Shown here: piece by piece, positions 36,111 through 45,790 of the stretch
Numbering within the stretch: position 1 is the stretch's first letter
Layout: the number at the start of each line of letters is the position of its first letter
From: Platanthera guangdongensis
Taxonomy: Eukaryota > Streptophyta > Magnoliopsida > Asparagales > Orchidaceae
Reading direction: 5' to 3'
Assembly: GCA_039583875.1 (NCBI GenBank)
Contig: CM077163.1
Span: 235,468,646-235,532,645 of the forward strand
DNA length: 64,000 bases
The notes under the pieces: model-generated
Told to the model about the DNA's origin: nothing
Databases searched by the model: none
Seen by the model: the letters and a program-made list of their open reading frames with translations, nothing else
Translations under genes and position numbers: made by a program

Positions 36111-38370
36111 GACAGGATCACATCACATCTGGACAAATATGGACGTACGATCAAGGTCGGCAACGGGAGCTGCAGGTGAAGAACATCATCAGACGTGGGT
36201 TGTCGTTCAGCCACTACGATGACGAGCAAGAAACTGAGTACATCCACCGGGGGTTACAACCCAAATATCAACAAGTAAGTCGATCTTACATTAGACGCGA
36301 CGCACTTAAATATTATTTAGAAACTAAACAATCCTTAATTAACTATTTTGAAAATTTTGAGGGTCAAGTGAGTTTAACGAGCGACGTTTGCACAAGTAGT
36401 ATCGAATTATGATTATCATATATTTTCATCACTTGACACTTGGTCGATCCCGTTTCCTGGGATCTAAATAAGCGTATAATATGTTTTGAAGGTTTCGAAG
36501 TCTCGCACACCGGTGTAGCGATTTATCAAATTATTTAAAAATGTTTGCGAAAATTTAAAATAAATGATAAAATTATGAGTATTTCATTCGACAACGTCAC
36601 AAATAATACCACCGCAATTGAGTGGTTAAAACGTGATTTAAAACTTATGTTAAACGGTGTTTTTTTCATACTCGTTGCGTCTATCACGTTTTAAATTTGG
36701 TCGTACAAGATAGTTTAACATATATAGAACCATACATTAATAAAATACGTTTAATGTAACAATTTATTTATAGTTCTAAACAACAACGACAAGATTTTAA
36801 AAAATTCGTAAACGCCCAAGGTCAAAAAATTTTGAAACTTTTATTTGACATGTCAATTAGATAGAACTCGACATTTACAATGTTAAAACGAGCGATTCGT
36901 CAAAAAAAACTACTAATGAAATACTATACTATGTTAGATCAACATGAATTAACCGAGTCTGATTGGGCTGTTTTAGAAAATTATATGAATTTATTAGAAG
37001 TTTTTTATACGACGACAAATTCTCTATCTGACGTATATTATCCTACTAGCCCGCTAGTTATTGAAAATATTGTTAATATTTCACAAAAATTAAACTATTT
37101 TAATCAACACGCCGGATGTAGTGGTTTAATAGAAATAATGAAAAACAAAATTTTAAAATATTATAGAGAAATCTCAGTCATGTTTTTATGCGCCGCCTCT
37201 TTGAATTCTCTTTTTGGCGTAGACGGTGTAGAAAATTTTATAAAAGAAATAAATAATAATTTAGGCGTAAATCTCACTGATTCGGATTTGGATAATCTTA
37301 TTATTATAAATTTTAACACTATTTTTACTGAATGTTATAATTATTATGATAATTTATCCGGATCGCGGCCCCGAGAGAATATGTGGCAACCAAAAACATG
37401 CGATGCTTTTAAAAATAAAATGTTAGAGTTAGCTTCAAGGAAAAAAACACGCACCACATCTAGTAGTTTAAATGAATTAGTCTTGTATACAAAAACCCAA
37501 TTTTGTGATTTTATGAGTACGGACGAATTAGAAAATTTTGATATTTTAAAATGCTGAAAAGGTAAGTAAATACCTATCATATTATGGCATATATGTCCCG
37601 AGATTTACTAACGATCCAAGCTAGCACGGTAGCTTCGGACTCGGTTTTTTCTCTTAGTGGCAGGGTGTTGAACGAGCGAAGAAGTCGCTTAAGCGAAGAA
37701 TCACTCGAAATCTGCATATGCTACAAGGACAACTTGGATGCGATCAAGAGTAAGCGGCATATTTCATCGATCGAGGATAGCTCGTCGGACAAGAAATATG
37801 AGATGGACGCGATCAACTTAAATTAAATAAAGCTTAAAGATGGCGAGTCGGATTTTTGAAATTTTGTAATTTTTTAAAATGACAGTCCGACGGACATGTA
37901 ATTTTATTTTATTTGTAATTTTGGATTATTCAATCACAATTATTTTTTTCAATGTATTTATAATTTTTTATACTTTCATTCAACATTAATAAAATTATTT
38001 TTTTTCTTTCAAAATATGAAATTAATCACATTTTTTTCAAGCACAGTATGAAATTAATCGTATTTTTTCAGTGTATTTATAAATTATCTTTAATTTTTTA
38101 ATTAAAAAAAATAATTTAAAAAAAACTGGGCTCGGGCTTAGCCCGGGCCCGGCCCGGCCCTGAGGGCCTTAGCAGGCCCCCTCCCGGAGCCAGAAGCCCA
38201 GCCCGGCCCGGCTGTAATCATTGCTCGGGCACGGTTCGGGAAAGCCCAGGCCTGTGGGGCCCGGTTTAGGTCGGGGCCCGGGGGGCTTTATGAACACGAC
38301 TAGTTGTCACCTATGCGGTGTTGTAGCGGCGGTGGGGAAACGACGTGGTTGGCGGGTGTAAGGACCGACA

Positions 38371-38382
38371 GCTCTGATACCA
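38371..38382 (-). other. Primer binding site of the small LTR element
   Basis: GCTCTGATACCA on the plus strand is the exact plant initiator-methionine site TGGTATCAGAGC on the minus strand, three bases from the LTR at 38386. Confidence 0.92.
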
Positions 38383-38385
38383 AGT

Positions 38386-38667
38386 TGTTACGTGTCGATG
38401 AATGCGGAGCGAGGAGGTGGGGATACAAAGGGGCTAACACTAGAATGAGAGAGGAGATGAGAAGTACTAAAGAGAGAAGCTAGAGAGAGAATAGAACTTG
38501 ATTAAATTCTTGCATGATTATAAAGACCCCATGGGTTCCCTTAAATAGAACCCCTAATGGCATAATCGTAAATACAACAACATATGCAAAAATATTGAAA
38601 TACTACGACTCTACACATGCGACACGAATAATAATAATATAAGATAACTAATAGAGGATCCGTAACA
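38386..38667 (-). repeat. 5' LTR of the small LTR element
   Basis: 282 bp, pairing with 32434..32725. It lies beside the primer site. Confidence 0.92.
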
Positions 38668-39350
38668 CGTTCCCCTCCCGTTATCTCCACGCATATTGTT
38701 CTTCTTCCCCTCCACCCTCTTCTTTGTCGTGGACCCACTTGTTGTGGACCCGCCAGCACGAACCGCAAGTTTCCCCTATCTGAGATTCAATATCGAGCAA
38801 CAGGGATCCCAAACCTCACTCCCAGCCTGAAATATTGAATCCAATAACAATGATCCAAAGCTTACCTCCATCAGATTCTCCCACCAATGTCGTGTCAATC
38901 TCTGTCTCCTACAGTCCACTTCATCCCCACGCAACAGTTGTCTGCCATCATCTGCCAACTGACGGATTTCCATTTCTATGTAAGGTATTATTATGTTGTG
39001 TTCATTTGCTTCATTATTGAATATTGGAAAATACTTTATAATTGTTGGGGAATTTGGCTCGTTGTGTAGTTGTTTGCATTTTCCTTTTATCCTATTAAGT
39101 TTATTTGTGGAGGTTCGTAGTCGAAAGCACATCATACATAATCGGACTTGACATTGCTTGCTCACTCAAGTCTGTCTTGTGATTAATTTATCGAGCTTAT
39201 ATAAAATAGAATTGCTAAGTTTTATTTTTGGGTTGAAGAAATTACATACGCAACATTTTGGTTAGAGTCATCGAGTTCGTCTTACATTTTCATATAAAGT
39301 TACATTAGTGTCAGCACACCGCAGTCACACGGTCTACCATGCATCAAACT

Positions 39351-39362
39351 TGGTATCAGAGC
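39351..39362 (+). other. Primer binding site, second chromovirus
   Basis: An exact TGGTATCAGAGC four bases after the LTR end at 39346. Confidence 0.92.
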
Positions 39363-39380
39363 CCAGGTTAGGGCACTTGC

Positions 39381-40019
39381 ATGTTACGTAGTGGTAGGTA
39401 TTATTGTCAAACCATGTCTAAACCAAACTTAACTGTCGAGCGAGCCACCAACTCCAGTTCAGAGATGACACTAGCGGAATTTCAATGATTGATGTTAGAT
39501 CGGTTTGATCAAATGACCGCACTATATGGCGATCTTCGCACCAGCGTTTGTGCCCTTGAGAATCAGCGAGAGCACTCCACTTCCCAAACCAGGGATAACT
39601 CATCCACTCCACATGATGTTCCATTTGAGGAAGGACGGGTTGCCCTCCCACCACAAGACGTGTGTATTAGAAATCGACCACCACGAGAGGCCGCTCCACA
39701 TCGAGATCCTGCTCCACAACGAAGAGGACCTCTCGATTATGTTCGATTCCATCAGCTTGCACCTGCTCCTCCACGACGTCTAACTCCACGAGATAGAGCT
39801 CAGGACCGTTATGACTTCGGACCGTATGATTACTTTGATGATTATCCAGATCCACGTTGAACACCACACGCTAACTACGATATTACTCATCGCATACGCA
39901 TTAATGTCCCAATCTTCGATGGTTAGCTTGACCCAAAGACTTTTAGCGACTGGCTTCATGAGATGGACCACTACTTTGAATGATATGATATGAGTGACGA
40001 GTGTTGTGTTAGAGTTGAG
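39381..40019 (+). pseudogene. Second chromovirus gag, truncated
   Basis: The ATG at 39381 and leader match the first chromovirus (ATGTTACGTA.TGGTAGG). Shared gag motifs include LDRFDQMTALYGDL, the Pro/Arg-rich linker, RIRINVPIFDG and LDPKTFSDWLHEMDHYF. A stop stands near 39485, another at 39858-39860, and others near 39928 and 39980. Homology ends at about 40020, where unrelated sequence begins. Protease, RT and integrase are lost. Confidence 0.85.
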
Positions 40020-40022
40020 CGG

Positions 40023-41640
40023 TAATTGATACTGAATTCAGTTTGCTACTTAGTCAATATACAAAAATGATGTACAATTGAATATTTATACAACCCAAAT
40101 TAGAGTTTTAGAATTTCTATATAGGTTCCTCAAAACTCTATAATTGATATAAAGTTTCAACATAATTCTATGAGATAAATCTCAAAAAAATTTCAATTAT
40201 AAATAATAACAAATTTAGGTTTAAGCTTGAAAATTTTGAGTCCATGGCACCGAAGCGATCGTCAAGGGTAACGACTTTTCTTCCTAGCCATGTGAAGGCT
40301 TCTGTTTTGGCATATCTTTTGATTCCCCCACCAAGAGGTGGCTGCTTTTGGGAGTCGTTTGGGTGATTCTTGAAATCCCCTTTGTTGTGCATATAGATCC
40401 GGAAATGGAGTACGGAATAGGCATGCTGTGTGAAGCCCATCTGGACAGGTTGGTCTGGATTGGTGATGTTGCATACGAACCGGAGAAGACTCCGTGATAA
40501 ACGTGTAGTGTTAAGGAGTCTACGGGTTATGCCTGCGAAAAGGAGTAGCAGGAAGTACTGGAGTGGTAGCCCAGGAAAATAGTCATGTGATGTTTTTGAG
40601 TCCAACCTGTGGATAATTGCAGAGGAAGTACTGGTGGGACCAGGAAAGGCCCTTTTGTGATGCTTGGTGTCATAGGGTGTCCACCTGTGGAGCGAGTCAC
40701 AGGAAGTACTGGTGTGCCCAGGAAAGACCCCTGACATTTGTAATTTGCGGTGTCCACCTGTGACGGGAGTCACAGGAAGTACTGGTGTGCCCAGGAAAGA
40801 CCCGCTGTTGCTGTGAGGAAATGGGTATAGTGACATACCCAGGCTTGAATGCCAAGAACAGGATTGGTGAGACCGACCCGCGCCTTTGATATAGCCATGA
40901 GTACGCTGTACGCGGAAAAGGCAAGGCGATTTGAGCAACGGGGGGGTGGAGGATCCGACCTGCGCTATGTCCGTCTGACGTGAGACCAAAAAGTGCGGTC
41001 TGTTGGAGCGCATAGCAAGAGTCTTCGTCCTGCGCGCCATGACACAACGGGGGGCTACGGGCCATCCCGGTGTCCGAAGACTAACTCCGGCTGCACGCCA
41101 TGGAGTAAATGCTCAAGAGAGTTACCGTTGGGTGATAACCCTGATACGGTGGTGGGCAAGAGGTTGTCAGAACACCAAGAATGTGCCCTGAGTGCACGGA
41201 CCGTTGGGTCGGGCGGCGAACGGTTGTGATGGCTTGTGTGCGTGAAAGCACCTTTTGATGATATAGCTTGCCATACTTGTGATATGATATGCCTGCAGGG
41301 AAAAATATCGCTGCCCCGAGAGAAGGGGTAGGGTCGTTATAATTTGGTCAGCTGAACGCTGACCGTTGCTTTTGTTTGCCACCGTTGGGTGGATTGTCCT
41401 TGCACAGGTGCTGGAGAGCCGAGCGGGACGCATAGAGGTTGATGCTTCTGCTGGTGTTGCTGCTGCTGCTACTGTTAGCCCTCGAAGGCTAAGTGTATTC
41501 TTTTGTGTGTTTTCTTTTCTTGTGGCCGGCCTGTGCGCCAATTTGTTTAGGCCACTGTGTGAAAGCCATGTAAGGCCATAAGGCCAACTCTTTTGACATG
41601 TTGTAAGACATTCCTATATATATAAAATGTGGAGTTTTAT
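40023..41640. other. Unidentified repetitive segment
   Basis: It abuts the truncated chromovirus gag. It holds an imperfect tandem array (40547..40810). The last part is T-rich, then a TATATATATAAAATGTGG run near 41620, as in some LINE 3' regions. A 290-codon open frame on the minus strand (40168..41040) crosses the repeats out of phase, so it is not called as a gene. No domain was recognised. Confidence 0.35.
40547..40810 (+). repeat. 73-78 bp imperfect tandem repeat, four copies
   Basis: GGAAGTACTGG starts at 40551, 40624, 40702 and 40775, each followed by CCCAGGAAA or a close variant. Confidence 0.85.
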
Positions 41641-41647
41641 GTTTGGA

Positions 41648-41938
41648 CATTCATGAGGAGTTCAAGTAGTTTAGGCTTCCGCTAGAATGCTTGTGATAGG
41701 TGCGATGCGCTACTCTGGTATCATCCTGTACCTTCACCGACTGTTTTGTGGTATATCCTGTGGGGCCCCGGCCGGACCTTCTAGAATATATCATATGAAC
41801 GGATGGGGTTGTTACATTTTTGGTATCGGTTGTCTTGGTCTTTCCCTCTCGACGTCGTGGTCGACTTCTTTTGTGGGGTGGCGAGCACGTGTTTGTGCAC
41901 ACCAAAGTCTACGATTGAACTCCTGAATGTCCATAATA
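41648..41938. repeat. Inverted repeat flanking ~240 bp
   Basis: TGGACATTCATGAGGAGTTCAA at about 41644..41667 is inverted at about 41913..41934 (TTGAACTCCTGAATGTCCA), with a 3-bp gap. It could be a decayed fold-back element. No target duplication was found. Confidence 0.45.
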
Positions 41939-42480
41939 GGAATGCAAAGTTTTGTGTTTGAGGAACCTATGTGTTCCTATCTTGTTGCTTACTTGTGTCA
42001 TTTTTCGTTTGTAGGCGACGAGTGCGATGGCTTGGCAGCAGGAACCCCAACACTCGTTAGGAAGCATGACATCAACTGTGGTACCAACCTCTCCTTCATC
42101 GATAGAAACGGCTCGACTGATTGTCGATAGGGCTTTTGCAATTTTGGGGCCTTTATTTTGTATCACAGAAAAAACATTGGAATGATATCTATCGAAGGTC
42201 GGATGGCATAAAAAAGTTGTGGTGTATTCAACCAATGGTTGGAAATGCACCAATTAGATTAGTAAATAGAGTTGTTGAAAGATTAGGTAGGATAGGGGGT
42301 CGAACAAAAGTAGCATGAATGAAAATTATTCCAAATAATTTACATAGTTTTGATTTAACATCTCTGAAGCCACTCCACAATAACAAACAAAAAAATAATG
42401 ATTCACAAAATTGACTTCAAATTATTGAAAAAACCAGTTGCTGATCAAAGATGCCTTAAGAGTCATACTAACCTTTTAGG

Positions 42481-42914
42481 TTTATACAACAACACTCAAG
42501 CCTTTTATCCCTACAGTGGGGTCGGCTATATGGATATTTTGTCGCCGTTGTGCTCTATCTTTAATCATAATCTCGCTAATGTCTAAGTACATCATGTCTT
42601 TCCTTATAGTTTTATTCGAAGTCTTTATTGGTCTACCCCTCCCCCGCTTAACATGCTTACATGCCTAATGACTAAACTCTCACAATGCCTAACAGGTGCC
42701 TCTAATGGTATCCTTTGTACGTGTCCAAACCATCTTAGTCAAGCTTTTCGCATCTTCTTTGCTATTGGCGTAACTCATGTCTTGTCTCTGATACATTTAC
42801 TCCTAATTTTATCCAGTCTCGTGTGTCCACACATCCACCTTAGCATTCTCATCTCTGAAACTTCCATTTCCTGCTCGTGTACACAATTCACTGCCCAACA
42901 CTCAAAACCATAGA
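42481..42914 (-). mobile_element. RTE-clade LINE, 3' end only
   Basis: On the minus strand the sequence translates, with interruptions, to the C-terminal part of plant RTE reverse transcriptase: YGFECWAVN, MRMLRWMCGHTRLDKIR and LRWFGHVQRIPLEAPVR. It ends with the usual RTE tail ATAGCCGACCCCA...AAGGCTTGAGTGTTGTTG. The element is 5' truncated, as is common after target-primed insertion. The endonuclease and RT palm are absent. It lies about 300 bp from EF-G exon 2. Confidence 0.88.
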
Positions 42915-43213
42915 GCATCGCCGATCTAATTTTTAGGTTTAAAAATTACCAAAAAAATCATTATTACATTGTAAGTGATGCGGGCCATGCTGTTTCTACC
43001 AAAACAATTAAGCCGCAGAGAACATGATTTCTTTCCCTGAAACAATTTACTTCAGAAGTTCCTTAACAAACTTAACAACTGCATAATGTGTGTAGTTCAA
43101 TTTCAATAAAAGAGCAAACCGGCAATCTTCTTCAGGAAAACATGCAATTGGACGCCTTGATTTTCATGTCATTAAAAACAAACGGAGCCTTTGTATCTAT
43201 GTCATAATCTGAC
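42915..43213 (-). other. Intron 2 DNA next to exon 2
   Basis: AT-rich, no feature beyond the donor GTCAGATT at 43213. Confidence 0.5.
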
Positions 43214-43935
43214 CTGATTGAGAACTTTCCATGGATCTGCTCCCATACGATCTAACTTGTTGATGAAAGCAACCCTTGGAACTCCATATCTTCTCATCTG
43301 TCTATCAACTGTTATAGACTGGCTCTGCACGCCACCCACACTGCAAAGGACGAGTATGGCGCCATCAAGAACTCGAAGAGCTCGCTCTACCTCAATGGTG
43401 AAGTCCACGTGGCCAGGGGTGTCAATGATATTGACCTGCCACCATCAAATAACATAACACTATGCGAGAAGACAACCTGGAACCAATACAGAAAAAAAAA
43501 AGAGATAAAATTTTCTTCATTACAGACCTGATAATCTTTCCACGTGCAATAAGTAGCAGCGGACTGGATGGTGATTCCCTTCTCCCGCTCAAGGTCCATG
43601 GAATCCATCTTGGCACCGACGCCGTCCCGTCCTCGCACCTCGTGAATCTCGTGAATCCGACCGGTGTAGAAAAGAATCCTCTCAGTAAGCGTCGTCTTAC
43701 CGGAGTCGATGTGGGCCGAAATTCCGATGTTCCTCACCTTATCCAATGTCTCTTTCCACAAAGCCTCCTTATCCTCCTTGGCGCGAGCCAGGCTCGCCGT
43801 TGATAATGCCCGCCGGCCGCCGAAGGCTGCTTCATCGAAGAAAAAGAGCGCGATGGAAGGGGAAGTGGCTTGGCTTCCCCGATTCACTGCGCGCCGTAAT
43901 GAGGAGAGGATACGGGTGGCGCTGGATCTCGCCAT
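43214..43935 (-). CDS. MEFG: Mitochondrial elongation factor G, exons 1 and 2
   Basis: EF-G is the GTPase that moves tRNAs and mRNA through the mitochondrial ribosome. Exon 1 is 43528..43935 (136 codons) and exon 2 is 43214..43435 (74 codons); intron 1 is 92 bp. The first about 50 residues are Arg/Ser/Ala-rich with few acids and include [12 protein letters not shown], a typical mitochondrial presequence. GTPase motifs: G1 AHIDSGKTT (residues 74-82), the switch region EKGITIQSA (118-126), G3 DTPGH (141-145) and G4 NKLD (195-198). The ATG at 43935 ([10 protein letters not shown]) is chosen over an in-frame one at 43983, because plant homologues start MAR. All motifs are intact. The gene continues at 16109. 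Confidence 0.93.
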
Positions 43936-43991
43936 CGCCGACTGGCAACGAGCTGGAGGAGTCCAGCAGAATCCAAAACCCAAATCCGATA

Positions 43992-44000
43992 AAACCCTAA
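43992..44000 (-). promoter_or_regulatory. Telo-box upstream of mitochondrial EF-G
   Basis: AAACCCTAA lies 57 bp upstream of the EF-G start codon. Telo-boxes are known in promoters and leaders of plant translation-related genes. Its role here is inferred. Confidence 0.5.
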
Positions 44001-44129
44001 ACCACCGCCGCCACTAATTTGAGTTCTACCGCATCGCCGTCTGCAATTATTAGAGACGATCAACGGGAATTAAACACAACAATTTTTATTTTAAATTGTT
44101 TAAACACAATATTTGGTTCCCCATCTAAA

Positions 44130-44312
44130 GGCCGTGTTTGGAGCAAACGCTGCCGCACCGCAGCAAAACAAACAAACCTTCATCCATATTTGTTGTGTTT
44201 GGACCCGCAGCAAGGAGGAAAAGCAGTGCCGCCGCTCCGTTTTGACCTCTGTCTCCGTGCCTCCAGTTCGACCCCTCCATTTGAACCCGCCACCACTCAA
44301 TCAAACGAAGCC
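44130..44312. mobile_element. Probable MITE in the EF-G promoter, copy 2 of a GGCTTC family
   Basis: It begins GGCCGTGTTTGGAGCAAACG. The far end on the minus strand is GGCTTCGTTTGATTGAGTGG followed by TGGCGGGTT, matching the end of 23754..23973. It lies about 195 bp upstream of the EF-G ATG. Confidence 0.45.
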
Positions 44313-44677
44313 GAAATTAAACAGCGTAATGTTGAGGGTTCAGATCAGCTCTAACTTGGCTAATCTCTTTCTACACAATTTCATTATGTAATGTGAAATT
44401 GAGTTCCATAATCCATATATAATTTATATTTACATATATATATAATTATTATTATTTTCATTGAGAAGAATAAATGGAGAAATGAGAAAATCAAAGCAGT
44501 GAGTCTTTTTCCCCATTTTTCCCTACAACCTCTTGTGATCTCACACGACTTGACATTTTTTCCGGCTAGTGACGAATCAACGCCTCTTCTTGACAAACGA
44601 AGGCGTCGCATGAATGTAATCGAACGGGTAGCAATCGCCGGGTAAGTTCTTGGGGTTTTTTCGAGGCCGGGAAACTG

Positions 44678-44843
44678 TGTGAAGGAGGGTTTGCTCAAGA
44701 TAGTCCACATAACCTTATCAAGTTTGGAATATGGATTATATAGTATCTCCAGCGTAGAGCCAAGCCCTAGAGCGACACGAACCCAATAGACCCGTTCCGA
44801 GTCAGACCCGACACGAGCGGACATAAACTAAATATCACTAACA
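44678..44843 (-). repeat. 3' LTR of the young copia element
   Basis: TGTGAAGGAGGG to ATCACTAACA on the plus strand, 166 bp. The minus-strand TATATAATCC box is near 44737. Confidence 0.95.
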
Positions 44844-45790
44844 ATCTCCTCCTATGTCCGCTGTGAACCCGACGTCGGAAAAGGGGGTGGTTTGTGAAAT
44901 GTTCAGCCAAATGTGAATCATTCACAACCGTGTCCGGCACCTGTTAAAACATTATTAGACTTAACACAAGAATTAGTATGCATGCATAAACAGAACAAGA
45001 GTTCAGCCACATCACATCATGTCTCAGATACAATCAGGGCACAGGCCCTGAACGCCTAGCGTCCCAAATCAAACAGAGAGCAACAGAAGTCCAAACAAAC
45101 AGGTGAAAGAAAATAAAGAGCTAAACAGTGCTCTGAAATAGAGATACCAACAATAAGGTCTAACAATACTCTAACAGTCAGAATCCAGAAGATCATCATG
45201 ATCAGGATCCCAGTCTACCAGTGCTCCTCCTAGATCAGCAGCCCCTGTAATTTCCAACAGAGAATTTCATTTTAAAATGAATTCAAACATTTGAAAAATA
45301 TACAAATATCTAGTTCTACCATGAGAACGTAGTATTTTATTATTATTATTAGTGTTGGGTGGGAGGACGCTTCTACAGAGTATTATAGATAAACCTCAGA
45401 ATCTGTTATCTGTTTCCAAATGAAACGATTTACGGACTTCTGGACACCGTAGCTATATCTGTTTTCCTATATGGAATGTCACGGTTACTGCTCTTCTAGA
45501 GTTGACTGGAACTCATCAAGTTTGGAATGGAACCAATCAACAAGAGAAAAGTCAAGCCAAGTCGGATCGTGTTATCAAGTTTGGAATAACACTCTCCTCC
45601 ACGGCAAGATAGCCGAATCCAGGTGAAGTTGTTAGCATCAAGTTTGGAATGAAACAACTTACCAGATCCGAACTCAGCAACCAGGAGCATCAACGGAGCA
45701 CAACATGCTTGCTTTGACAAAGGAAATCTGAAAATCAAAACAATTGGACTAAGGCTGAACTGAATCGCCTAACCTTGAACTAAGACTGAG
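44844..45790 (-). other. Non-coding 3' region of the young copia with repeated 14-mer
   Basis: 947 bp between the polyprotein stop and the purine tract. ATCAAGTTTGGAAT occurs exactly at 45514, 45574 and 45637, and also in both LTRs (44717 and 50657). No envelope-like frame is present. Confidence 0.8.

Larger units (their letters stand above)
34750..37826 (+). pseudogene. hAT (Ac-like) transposase, broken
   Basis: A BED zinc finger lies at 34750..34950 (VWEYFDKV..KAKCKQCSKLL..LARYIKSC). A middle part at about 36130..36470 reads LSFSHYDDEQE, LQPKYQQVSRSYIRRDALK and FENFEGQVSLTSDV. The core lies at 36880..37557 (ESDWAVLENYMNLLEVFY, SEISVMF-like helices, NMWQPKTCDAF). The hAT dimerisation motif is at 37584..37826 (MSRDLLTIQASTVASDSVFSL, GRVLNERRSRLS). 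Stops after 36409 and at about 37555, several frameshifts, and an inserted block after the BED finger inactivate it. The enzyme would excise and reinsert the element by a DDE reaction. Confidence 0.9.
34126..38302 (+). mobile_element. hAT DNA transposon, autonomous-type but inactive
   Basis: A 4177-bp element with an exact 8-bp target duplication GTTGTCAC (34118..34125 and 38303..38310). Ends are TAGGGGTGCCCATAAA on the left and TAGTCGTGTTCATAAA on the minus strand at the right. Both are followed by 150-300 bp of dense GGGCCCGGGC-type words. It carries BED-finger, core and C-terminal dimerisation parts of an Ac-like transposase. It is inserted in the small LTR element. Confidence 0.94.
32434..38667 (-). 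mobile_element. Small non-autonomous LTR element
   Basis: LTRs are 32434..32725 and 38386..38667. Each starts TGTTACGTGTCGATGAAT on the plus strand and ends CCGTAACA. The primer site (minus-strand TGGTATCAGAGC) at 38371..38382 and the purine tract next to the left LTR put the element on the minus strand. Flanks CTTTC (32429..32433) and CGTTC (38668..38672) match at four of five bases. Without the hAT inside, the element is about 2.05 kb, with no RT or integrase. It probably derives from a short-LTR gypsy element. Confidence 0.9.
31700..39346 (+). repeat. 5' LTR of a second chromovirus, split by a nested insertion
   Basis: The first half is about 31700..32433, with TTATAAATAGGGG near 31836 and a GAGGTGCGACGCC leader like the first chromovirus. 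The second half is 38668..39346 and ends CATGCATCA. Between them lies the small LTR element. The joined LTR would be about 1.4 kb, similar in size to the LTRs at 1996 and 8157. The start is not sharply defined. No 3' LTR is in the window. Confidence 0.75.
16110..43213 (-). other. MEFG: Giant intron 2 of mitochondrial EF-G (27.1 kb)
   Basis: The interval runs between the donor after exon 2 (CAG|GTCAGA on the minus strand) and the acceptor before exon 3 (TTTCAG|GCACG). It contains the TR-GAG element, a Mutator-type element, MITEs, a SINE, a LINE fragment, a chromovirus fragment, a small LTR element and an hAT transposon. The intron call is inferred from collinear, phase-consistent exons on the same strand. 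No transcript was available. Confidence 0.85.

Noticed and set aside
40168..41040. 290-codon minus-strand frame as a gene
   Set aside because: It crosses an imperfect tandem array whose units are read in different frames, so the openness is probably chance.
43202..43213. EF-G exon 2 reading on through VRL to a stop
   Set aside because: It reads into a GT donor, and exon 3 continues the protein exactly in phase.
43936..43983. Upstream in-frame ATG of EF-G as the start
   Set aside because: The 16 extra residues ([16 protein letters not shown]) do not resemble a presequence, whereas the second ATG gives the usual MAR start.
44844..45790. Envelope-like gene in the copia 3' region
   Set aside because: No long frame, no membrane segment; the region is non-coding with repeated 14-mers.
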